DNA of 64,000 nt. Source: Bog-756 sp963777665 (GTDB lineage: Bacteria; Actinomycetota; Acidimicrobiia; Acidimicrobiales; RAAP-2). Positions 30,973 to 38,558 of this stretch are shown piece after piece. Position 1 is the stretch's first letter. Every line of letters starts with the position of its first letter. The stretch spans positions 310,001 through 374,000 of the forward strand of contig CAVZRJ010000001.1 of the NCBI GenBank assembly GCA_963777665.1, written 5' to 3'. A program made the translations under genes and the position numbers. The notes below the pieces were generated by a model. It saw only the letters and a list, made by a program, of their open reading frames with translations. It searched no databases and was not told the origin of the DNA.

Positions 30973-31658
30973 GCCGCGCTTTCCGATCAGAGTCGGAGGA
31001 GATTCCCCTCGAGGTCGAATCCTATCTGTGATCGAGCGCCCGGACGGTGAATCCAGAACGCGAGCGCCACCCTCGGTCACGCGTAAGGTGGTTCATTCCT
31101 CACGTCGACGCGCCGGCCGAATGCGCCCATCATCGGAACCCGAGTGAATCATCCGTCGGAATCGAGGAGGATTATGAGGCCGCTTGGTTGGTCGTCGTAA
31201 CCCATCGCCGTGGACGAGGTGGCCGAGGCACACGGCACGCCTTGAAGCACGTTGGTACTCGGCGACGCTTCGGGGCGGAGGACACCGAGCGGTGCCGCTC
31301 CAGGACTCAATGAAGGTCGTGTAGAAGTTGTTCGCATTCTGGCAGTCGGACTGAGACCCACCGACGGCCATGTAGGAGGATGGCGAGGCACGCTTGGGGC
31401 CGCGCGGATAGGGTGACCATCCGCCTGTCGTCGTGTTGGCTCGGGTTTGATCCCATTGCGGCCCAACAAACGATGACCCAGTGGAGGACCCCGTTGTCAT
31501 CGCGGACTCGAACCCGAAGTGCTAGATGCCGGCCGAGCAGTAATCGGACCCATGATCCCGCCCTCTCCGGAGAGCACCCGTTGGGCTGCCGTCGCCCGCG
31601 GGTCCCTTCTCCGTGCTCTCGGATTCAGTATCGCCAGCCCGCTGCACCGTTCGAACCC
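30973..31658. other. Degenerate intergenic region of the island
   Basis: Apart from the secreted-repeat remnant at 31149-31500, this stretch has only short overlapping frames with no recognisable similarity. The left part is the leader of the 30972 gene. Bases about 31560-31658 resemble the 3' flanks of the two other long paralogs (near 42450 and 44510). Confidence 0.45.
31149..31500 (-). pseudogene. Remnant of a secreted Cys-x-AVG repeat protein
   Basis: Two overlapping minus-strand frames together spell the repeat grammar of a large actinobacterial secreted family (…CASxSxCMAVGxxx…ESWxGTxW…PSxNxLxGVSCASATSCMAVG): RASPSSYMAVGGSQSDCQNANNFYTTFIESW-SG in one and PSTNVLQGVPCASATSSTAMGYDDQ in the other. 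Cysteines are replaced (Y, S) and the frame breaks between the repeats, with no start or signal peptide, so it is a decayed tail. It sits between two island membrane genes. Confidence 0.55.
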
Positions 31659-33506
31659 TCACCGGACCGATTGGCCGACTTTGTATCCGGACCCCGTGTT
31701 CTTGAACTCGGTGAACCGCTCGTGGAGGAACGAATTGAGCCAACCCCAGGGCCGAATACCTTCGAGATGTTCCCAGAACTTTAGGTCGTAGGGATTCGTG
31801 ATCACACATGCGTCGTGGGTGTCGACGAGGGCTGGCTGGATCTTGGAACGCTCCTCGGGCCGTTGCCAGTTGATCGCGTCGGAGACCACGACGTTGTGGG
31901 GAACCGGTAGACGCGTCCAGACGTAGAAGCTGAGCATTCCGGGATAGGTGATCAGCGAAGTGCACGCTCTGGATTGGACGTCATGGACGGTTCGCTCCAA
32001 TGCAATCGCCTGTGACGGAGGGACGTGCACGAAGTCGCTCCCGGTGAGCCGTAACGGCACGCCCTGGGAGTAGAGCGACCATTGCACCGACGAACCCCTG
32101 GCCACTACGAAGACTGAGACGCCGGCCAGAACGCAGATCAGTGCGGCGACCGCTTTGGCGCCCACCTGTTGCCACCGACCTTCACGGGCGAGGCTGTGCC
32201 TCAGATCGGCGAGCACAATGAAAGCGGCAGGGACCGTGAGAAAGGTCGCGAAAGCCAGTTGAGTACCGGGAACCGGATATGCCTGGAGCTCATTGAAGAC
32301 GATCATCGCCGTCAGGAGCAAGCGAGCCGTTCGCTGGGTATCTTCAGTGTCTCCCTCGGGAATGAGGAGAACCGGAACCACCATCCACGCGATCGCCATT
32401 GACCCGGGGTGTTCGGAACCTAGGCCATTTCCGATGACCAAGAGGTAGACGGTGTAGAGGACGGAGACGAGGGCCGCAATCCGTACGGCGCTGACGAACC
32501 ACGGGTTCTGTCGCCAGCTCCCATACGCGTATACAGCGAATGACAGTGCGCAGCCGATCGCGGGAAGGATTGGACGGAGGCTAAATAGCGTATTGGTGGA
32601 TGCGTAGCTGAGCGGATGGATGAGCACCGTCTGGAGGACAGCGTCCGGCGCATCTCCCTGAAGCGCGCCGCCGCCGAAACCCACGACTACAGCGAGCAAG
32701 CCGCCGGCGCCCAAAAGACCGAAGTTCGCAGACCGTGACCCATCCGACGGCGGTGCTTGCATAGCCAACACGGCCACGCCGGATTCGACGATCAGCAAGA
32801 GAAGGAAGACCTCGAGGTCTCCTCGAGTCAAACCGGTGTGCAAGATCGCGAACGGAAGGAGGGTGGCTCCAGCGAGCACGGGGAAGCGAAGCCAACGAGG
32901 ACACGCGGTCGTCTGAACGATCGCGATGCTGACGGCGGCGATGGCGTAGACGCCGAGATTCACTTTGACGAAGATGAGGGACACGCACAATCCACCGATG
33001 ATTACTGCGTTGATGCCATCCCAGGGACGATGACGTTGCGCAACCAATAGAAGGATCATGGCCAAGAGGGTTGCGCAGCCGGCAGGCTGTCCGGGTTCGC
33101 CCTCCATGGACTGCAGCCAAAGGAACAGAGCGACGACCGCTACCACTCCTAGCGCGACCGATGCCGTCTGTCGGAGCACGAAAAGGCCGGCCAGCGCGGC
33201 GGCGGCGAGCCAGAGAACCAAGGTGAGGACCCTCTGGCCATTATGGTCGAGCGGCACGCGCGTGATCCACGAGAGCGCTGTCATGAAGACGTCGTATACG
33301 GGGCCATACTGCGAATAGATGTGGGTGAGAGGCCCAACCCGCTCCTGCGCCTCTCGAAGTTGGAGAAGATAGAGCCCTTCGTCGTTGTAGAACAAGAAGC
33401 GGTTGAACGTCGCCGGATACGCGTAGACGGCCATGAGCGCTCCGACCACGAACACTGTCGTCACACCAAGGGCTCTCTTCATCGCTTGCCGAGTTGGACG
33501 AACCAT
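31659..33506 (-). CDS. Integral membrane protein, GT-C-like, paralog 1
   Basis: 615 residues, about twelve to thirteen hydrophobic helices and a soluble C-terminal domain of about 120 residues. The first outer loop has YNDEGLYLLQLREAQERVGPLTHIYSQYGPVYDVF, an acidic motif placed as in GT-C glycosyltransferases. The end WGWLNSFLHERFTEFKNTGSGY is shared with the proteins at 42459-44300 and 44531-46375 and with the fragment just upstream at 33510-34078. Intact frame. The repeated copies suggest a glycan-modifying enzyme under diversification; donor and acceptor cannot be read from sequence. Confidence 0.65.
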   Translation of the reverse strand: MVRPTRQAMKRALGVTTVFVVGALMAVYAYPATFNRFLFYNDEGLYLLQLREAQERVGPLTHIYSQYGPVYDVFMTALSWITRVPLDHNGQRVLTLVLWLAAAALAGLFVLRQTASVALGVVAVVALFLWLQSMEGEPGQPAGCATLLAMILLLVAQRHRPWDGINAVIIGGLCVSLIFVKVNLGVYAIAAVSIAIVQTTACPRWLRFPVLAGATLLPFAILHTGLTRGDLEVFLLLLIVESGVAVLAMQAPPSDGSRSANFGLLGAGGLLAVVVGFGGGALQGDAPDAVLQTVLIHPLSYASTNTLFSLRPILPAIGCALSFAVYAYGSWRQNPWFVSAVRIAALVSVLYTVYLLVIGNGLGSEHPGSMAIAWMVVPVLLIPEGDTEDTQRTARLLLTAMIVFNELQAYPVPGTQLAFATFLTVPAAFIVLADLRHSLAREGRWQQVGAKAVAALICVLAGVSVFVVARGSSVQWSLYSQGVPLRLTGSDFVHVPPSQAIALERTVHDVQSRACTSLITYPGMLSFYVWTRLPVPHNVVVSDAINWQRPEERSKIQPALVDTHDACVITNPYDLKFWEHLEGIRPWGWLNSFLHERFTEFKNTGSGYKVGQSVR

Positions 33507-33509
33507 GGT

Positions 33510-34078
33510 TCAGTTGCGGTCCGACCGGCCGAATTCATTTCCACGCCCTGTGCTTGTGAACCCGGTGAACTGCTCGTGGAGGTACGAGTTGAGCCAACCC
33601 CAGGGTTGAATATCGTCGAGGTCCTCCCAGGCTCTGAGAACGAAAGGATTCGCGATCAAGCTGAGCATTTCTGGGTAGGTGTGATCAGCGAGGTGCACGT
33701 TCTGGATCGGACATCATGGACGGTCGTCTCTAGCGCAACCTCTTGCGACGAAGGGACGGGCACGAGGTCGCTCCCGGTGAGGCGTAACGGCACGCGGTGG
33801 GAGTTGAGCGTCCATTGCGCCGATGAGCCCCTCGCCAGCACGACGGCAGCGATGCCGGCCACGACGCACAGCACTGCAGCAACCGCCTTGGCGCCCACCT
33901 GGCACCACCGGCCTTGACGGACCAGACTGTTCCCCAGGTCGGCGAGTACGACGAAGCCGGCGGGAACGGTCAGAAAGGTCCCGAACGCGAGCCGATTACT
34001 GGCAATTGGATATACCTGGAACTCGTTGAACACGATCATTGCAGTGAGCAGCAATCGGGCAGTTCGGTGGAGCTGCAC
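33510..34078 (-). pseudogene. Decayed GT-C-like paralog (fragment)
   Basis: Two frames match the C-terminal third of paralog 1: RTARLLLTAMIVFNEFQVYPIASNRLAFGTFLTVPAGFVVLADL … GSSAQWTLNSHRVPLRLTGSDLVPVPSSQEVALETTVHDV, then after a frame change and internal deletion MLSLIANPFVLRAWEDLDDIQPWGWLNSYLHEQFTGF. The segment corresponding to SFYVWTRLPVPHNVVVSDAIN … is missing, and everything N-terminal of the LLLTAMIVFNE helix is gone at about 34078. It lies 3 nt upstream of intact paralog 1, so it is an older tandem copy truncated from its 5' side, next to IS DNA. Confidence 0.8.
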
Positions 34079-34162
34079 CCGCCGGCGACTGACCCCATGA
34101 TGCCTCCTGAACTGCGCTCAACTGCGGCCGCTTTGGTCCCATCCGACCTGGTCAGACGGCCC

Positions 34163-34233
34163 GTTGTAAAGCGTTTAGTGAGAGGATACCTGAGGGTCAA
34201 GAGGTCCCGGGTTCAAATCCCGAGTTATAACCA
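34163..34233 (+). other. tRNA-like relic (possible attachment site)
   Basis: GGGTTCAAATCCCG (34208-34221) is a T-arm-like hairpin, and GTTGTAA (34163-34169) can pair with TTATAAC (34225-34231), followed by CA. The middle does not fold into proper D and anticodon arms, so this is not a working tRNA. It could be the relic of a tRNA 3' end of the kind used by integrases, lying between the truncated paralog and the IS. Confidence 0.3.
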
Positions 34234-35633
34234 GAACTTGTGGATGCACCACCTGACCGAGGGCGCGACGTACCTTCCTCTTTGAACACATCAGAGAAAC
34301 GCTGGCAGTGGAACGCCGGCGAGGAAGGAACGCCAATGTTGAGAGTACATGTTGATGAGGCCGCGGGCGCGGAGATGCAGGGCACCCTGGACGAACTGAT
34401 CGCCGAAGGGGCCCGGCGGATGCTGGCCGCTGCCCTCGAGGCCGAGGTCGACGCCTACCTGACCGGCCTGGCCGACGAGCGGGACGAACAGGGCCACCGT
34501 CTGGTGGTCCGCAACGGGCATGCGAATGCCCGGTCGCTGGTCACCGGAGCGGGCCCGGTCGAGGTCCGGGCCCCACGGGTGGACGACCGCCGGGTCGACG
34601 AGGTGACCGGGGAGAGGATGCGGTTCCGGTCCTCGATCCTGCCCCCGTGGGCGAGGAAGTCCCCGAAGGTGGCCGAGGTGCTGCCGCTGCTGTACCTCCA
34701 CGGGATGAGCTCGGGGGACTTCGTCCCGGCTCTCGAGGAGTTCTTTGGCGCGGCCGCCGGGCTGTCGGCCTCGGTGATCACCCGGCTCACCACCGAGTGG
34801 CAGAAGGACCAGGACCAGTTCGCCCACCGGTCCCTCAAGGACGTCGACTACGTCTACGTGTACGCCGACGGCATCCACTTCAACGTCCGACTGGAAGAGG
34901 CACGCCTGTGTGCCCTGGTCATCGTGGGTGTGCGCACCGACGGGACCAAGGAGCTGATCTCGATCAGTGACGGTCATCGGGAGTCGACCGAGTCGTGGGC
35001 GGACGTGCTGCGGGGATTGAAGCGGCGGGGCATGACCGCCCCGGTGCTGGCCGTCGGCGACGGAGCGCTGGGATTCTGGGGGGCCCTCTCTGAGGTCTTC
35101 CCCGAGACCGTCCACCAGCGGTGCTGGGTGCACAAGATGGCCAACGTCATGAACGCCCTGCCCAAGTCGGCCCAGCCCGCCGCCCGGGCCGCACTCAAAG
35201 AGGTTCGTGACGCCGAGGACAAAGAGCACGCCGAGCAGGCCCTCGATCAGTTCGTGAAGGACTACGAGGCCAAGTGGCCAAAGGCAACCGAGAAAGTCGA
35301 AAAGGACCGCGAGGAGCTGCTGGCGTTCTACGCCTTCCCGGCCGAGCACTGGATCCACTTGAAGACCACCAACCCCATCGAGTCCACGTTCGCCACCGTG
35401 CGACTGCGGACCAAGGTGACCAAGGGACCGGGCTCACGAGCTGCAGGACTCGCCATGGCCTACAAGTTGATCGAGTCGGCCCAGACCCGGTGGCGGGCGG
35501 TCAACGCACCGCACCTCGTCGCGCTGGTTCGGGCCGGTGCGAAGTTCGAAAAGGGGGTGATGATCGAGCGATCAGACGAGCTGGACGAGGAGGTCGCCGC
35601 GTAGTCGATCAGATTTCCATCCACAGGTCTTGA
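34233..35633 (+). mobile_element. IS256-family insertion sequence
   Basis: About 1.4 kb with one transposase. Imperfect inverted ends share the core TGTGGATG: left near 34239-34246 (after AGAACT), right as CATCCACA near 35619-35626 (before GGTCTTGA). I could not identify a target-site duplication, so the exact ends are approximate or the flanks have since changed. Confidence 0.75.
34336..35604 (+). CDS. IS256-family (Mutator-type) transposase
   Basis: 422 residues, complete. The DDE catalytic triad is identifiable: D178 in YVYADGIHF, D242 in VLAVGDGALGFW, and E349 in TTNPIESTFATVRLR. The CWVHK motif (RCWVHKMANV) characteristic of the family is present. ATG 34336 is preceded by GAGGAAGGAA. 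Codon use is strongly GC-biased, unlike the surrounding island, which fits a recent insertion from a high-GC relative. The open frame suggests the element may still be active. Confidence 0.93.
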   Translation: MLRVHVDEAAGAEMQGTLDELIAEGARRMLAAALEAEVDAYLTGLADERDEQGHRLVVRNGHANARSLVTGAGPVEVRAPRVDDRRVDEVTGERMRFRSSILPPWARKSPKVAEVLPLLYLHGMSSGDFVPALEEFFGAAAGLSASVITRLTTEWQKDQDQFAHRSLKDVDYVYVYADGIHFNVRLEEARLCALVIVGVRTDGTKELISISDGHRESTESWADVLRGLKRRGMTAPVLAVGDGALGFWGALSEVFPETVHQRCWVHKMANVMNALPKSAQPAARAALKEVRDAEDKEHAEQALDQFVKDYEAKWPKATEKVEKDREELLAFYAFPAEHWIHLKTTNPIESTFATVRLRTKVTKGPGSRAAGLAMAYKLIESAQTRWRAVNAPHLVALVRAGAKFEKGVMIERSDELDEEVAA

Positions 35634-36090
35634 CTATTTCTCTGAAGGGCTCCCGGCAGCCCGACGCTTTGGGCTTGATCCCATTCAGTGGACCACTGTT
35701 TAGGACAACGTGGCCTGCTGGGTGGTGGTTGAGTGTAAATCTTCGAACTCGTTCGGGGTGAGATAGCTGAGCGAGCTGTGTCGGCGGTCCGGATCGCTTT
35801 CGGGTCGAGCTCCCGAGGCGGCGCCGGATTCGCAACGGTCCAATCGAGCAGCCGTTGTCCACCGTCGTCACCACCCTCCTGATCCGACGATCACATCGTC
35901 ACCGATGGGGTCGTTGGGCGATCCGGGTCTCGCCCGATTTCGCTGTAATGTTGCGCCATATGGGCGCTATGGGGGGAGTCGACGTGCTCCAGGAGGCGGA
36001 CCTGGTGACCACCGACACCGAACTGGCCGATGCCGACGAGCCGGGTGCGCCGAGCAGATCCAGCGTCGACCGCGAGGGCCTCGGAGGCAG
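35634..36090. other. Junk between IS256 element and sulfotransferase
   Basis: Holds the IS3 remnant (35700-35796) and a short frame ending at 36094. The sequence before 35700 carries an IS3-like end (GATCCCATTCAGTGGACCACTG). Nothing else recognisable. Confidence 0.45.
35700..35796 (-). pseudogene. IS3-family transposase (OrfB) C-terminal remnant
   Basis: Reading left from about 35796 to the TAA at 35702-35700 gives DPDRRHSSLSYLTPNEFEDLH followed by a short tail. This is the classic end of IS3-family integrase-type transposases (RRHSSLxYxTPxEFE). Upstream the similarity stops abruptly, so only about 30 codons remain. Confidence 0.75.
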
Positions 36091-36094
36091 GTGA
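35947..36094 (+). CDS. Short hypothetical frame coupled to sulfotransferase
   Basis: 48 codons from ATG 35947 with coding-like GC3, ending in GTGA overlap with the sulfotransferase start. It may be the C-terminal end of a gene destroyed by the neighbouring IS DNA, or not coding at all. No similarity recognised. Confidence 0.25.
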
Positions 36095-36868
36095 CCCCGC
36101 TCTCCACCAGGCAGACGTCGGAACGGCTGCCGGAGTTTGTGATCGGCGGAGCGCCCCGATGTGGCACGACCTGGCTCTATCGCGTGCTCGACCGCCACCC
36201 GGCGATCTGGCTGGCCAAGCCCGTCCGGCCAGAGCCCAAGTTCTTCCTGGTCGACGACGAGTACGACAAGGGTCTCGACTACTACAGATCACGCTGGTTC
36301 TCGGCTGTCCCCGACGAGAAGATCGCGGGCGAGAAGTCCACGAATTACCTCGAGAGCACGAGCGCCGCGGAGCGCATCGCCGCAAATCTGCCAGAGGTCA
36401 GACTCGTGTTCCTCTTGCGCGAACCGTCGTCTCGCGCCTTCTCCAATGTATCGCTTCTCGCGGATGAACGGGCTGGAGGACCTTGAGTTCGCAGAGGCAC
36501 TTCGGCAGGAACCCAGCCGGGAGAGGGCCTACGGGGAGAAGTTCCGTTTTTCACGCCCATTCTCCTACTTCACCAGGGGTCTGTACGCACAGCACCTCCA
36601 GTCATGGCTCGACCGGTTCCCGAGAGAGCACATACTCATCAAGAGGTACGAGGACCTCGAAACCGATCCGTCGGCAGTCGTGGCCGACGTGCACCGGTTC
36701 CTCGGTCTCGAGCCTCGCCCAGCGGACGCCGAGGACATCGGTGTCGTGAACGCAGCCGAGCCGGAAACGGTAGACGTGTCTCTACTCACCTCGTTGCGGC
36801 ACCGATACGCGGAGCCGAACCAGCGGCTGTACGACCTGTTGGGGACGACCCTTTGGAGCGACGAGTGA
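36091..36868 (+). CDS. Sulfotransferase (PAPS-dependent), frame interrupted by +1 shift
   Basis: GTG 36091 behind GGAGG. The PAPS 5'-phosphosulfate loop GGAPRCGTTWLYRVL is near residue 19, and the 3'-phosphate-binding segment RLVFLLREPSSRAFSNY follows. The second half (RMNGLEDLEFAEAL, then LIKRYEDLETDPSAVVADVHRFLGL) is in the next frame. Dropping one G at 36448 changes SNVSLL to SNYRFSRMNGLEDLEF, restoring a 258-residue protein of family length. It would sulfate a glycan or similar acceptor, fitting its place among polysaccharide genes. The indel may be a sequence error. Confidence 0.82.
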
Positions 36869-37200
36869 GCGGCGAACCGCCGGTGTGGCGGTCCGGGGTC
36901 TGCCGCCGTGATGTCCCTGTGCCTCCTGACGTCCAACATGGCGGGCCCAGTTGCGTAGACGAGGCGGAGCGTGTCCGCCCCAGGGCAGGCGGGCGACGCC
37001 GTGACTTCCCTGTAGATTGAGCCCAACCCGTCCAATGCTCAACCGAAGGGCCGAGCCGGCAATCGTGTCCGTTCCAACACCGTCCTCCTCAACAACGCTC
37101 ACTCCGGAACCAGGAACCGCTCATGCGATCCTGTGCCTCGACCGCCGGCGTTGCGGTTGTTCCGGCCCCGCCAGTGCGAGTCGTCGCCGGTGGTCAACCG
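36869..37200. other. Intergenic region before the aminotransferase
   Basis: 332 nt. Starts with a GC-rich inverted repeat (GGCGAACCGCC…GGCGGTCC region) that may end the sulfotransferase transcript. The right end can be read as an N-terminal extension of the next gene but lacks similarity. No other gene seen. Confidence 0.4.
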
Positions 37201-38340
37201 ATGCTTGACACTCCCATTCCGTTCAACCGGCCGTGGCAGGGGGGGCGAGAGCTCGACTACGTGACGCAGGCCATCCGATCCGGGCACCTCTCCGGGGACG
37301 GGCCGTTCACTAAGCGGTGCCAGGAGGTGCTGCGGACGGATTTCGGGCACGACCACGTGCTGCTGACCACGTCGTGCACGTCCGCTCTCGAGATGAGCGC
37401 TCTCCTCCTCGACCTCAGACCCGGAGACGAGGTCATTGTGCCGAGCTTTACGTTCGTGTCATCGGCGAACGCCTTTCTGCTGCACGGAGGCACGCCGGTG
37501 TTCGTCGATGTGGAGCCGTCGACACTGAACATCGATCCCCGACTCATCGAGGAACGGATCACGGAACGCACCCGAGCCATCGTCGTCGTCCATTACGCTG
37601 GGATCGGGTGTGACATGGAGGAGATCGGTGCCATCGCGGAGGCGCATGGTGTCACGGTGATCGAGGACAACGCGGAGGGCCTCGGAGGGTACTACCGCGG
37701 GCGACCTCTCGGTTCCCTCGGGAGTCTCGGCGCGCTCAGCTTCCACGAGACGAAGAACTTCACCTGTGGAGAGGGTGGTGCCCTCATCCTCAACGACGAG
37801 AACCTCCTGGAGCGCGCCGAGATCATCCGGGAGAAGGGCACCGATCGTTCACGATTCTTCCGCAGCCAAGTGGACAAGTACGGGTGGATGGATCTGGGAT
37901 CGAGCTACTTGCCTTCGGACATCCTGGCCGCACACCTTCTCGCGCAACTGGAAGCAAGGACGCTCATCCAGGAGCGGCGCGAAGCGATCTGGGACCGATA
38001 TGACGAGGGGCTTACGGGCTGGGCGGCGGAACACGGTGTGGGCCTGTCTGTTGTCCCGAGTGATCGGCAGCAGGCCTTTCACATGTTCTATCTACTCACG
38101 CCGAGTCTGGAAGCCCGGACCTCGCTCATCGACCAGTTGAAGCAAAGGGGCATCGCTGCGGTGTTTCACTACCTGCCCCTCCACCTTTCCCCCATGGGAC
38201 TCCAGCTGGGCTTCTCGGAAGGTGACTGCCCTGTTACCGAGGACATCTGTGACCGCCTGGTGCGGCTGCCCTTCTTCACTGGGATGACCCGGGGCGAGCA
38301 AGACGAGGTGATCTCTGCGGTGCGGGACGCAAATCTGTAG
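37201..38340 (+). CDS. wecE: DegT/DnrJ/EryC1-type sugar aminotransferase, WecE/RffA-like
   Basis: 379 residues from ATG 37201 (a 26-codon in-frame extension upstream is possible). The opening IPFNRPWQGGRELDYVTQAI and the block SFHETKNFTCGEGGALILNDENLLERAEIIREKGTDRSRFF, with the PLP lysine at residue 185, are those of dTDP-4-amino-4,6-dideoxygalactose transaminase. It would make a 4-amino-6-deoxyhexose for the surface glycan. The PLP-ring aspartate region reads VIEDNAEGLGG. A 9-bp inverted repeat (38357-38365 with 38408-38416) follows the gene. Confidence 0.88.
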   Translation: MLDTPIPFNRPWQGGRELDYVTQAIRSGHLSGDGPFTKRCQEVLRTDFGHDHVLLTTSCTSALEMSALLLDLRPGDEVIVPSFTFVSSANAFLLHGGTPVFVDVEPSTLNIDPRLIEERITERTRAIVVVHYAGIGCDMEEIGAIAEAHGVTVIEDNAEGLGGYYRGRPLGSLGSLGALSFHETKNFTCGEGGALILNDENLLERAEIIREKGTDRSRFFRSQVDKYGWMDLGSSYLPSDILAAHLLAQLEARTLIQERREAIWDRYDEGLTGWAAEHGVGLSVVPSDRQQAFHMFYLLTPSLEARTSLIDQLKQRGIAAVFHYLPLHLSPMGLQLGFSEGDCPVTEDICDRLVRLPFFTGMTRGEQDEVISAVRDANL

Positions 38341-38558
38341 ACAGAGCGGAGGCGGCGGATGGTCAGCGCCACGGGCTGGGGAAGTGGACTCCCCTGGGCA
38401 AGCCGGATGACCATCCCCTGACTGGCCGGACACCTCGACCAGGAGGTCATTCATGGCAACAGTGCCAGCCTGTTCTTGCGATGGGGATCGGGCCCGAGCC
38501 CCCTTGGGAGTACTTGGACCGAACGACAGTGGCAACGGGTCATCCCGCGGACCCAGCA

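Noticed and set aside
31435..31460. Possible IS end matching 35673-35690 (TTGATCCCATT)
   Set aside because: Only 11 identical bases with no extended similarity; could be chance.
34163..34233. Functional tRNA gene
   Set aside because: Acceptor and T-arm halves are suggestive, but no proper D arm or 7-nt anticodon loop can be folded; kept only as a possible relic.
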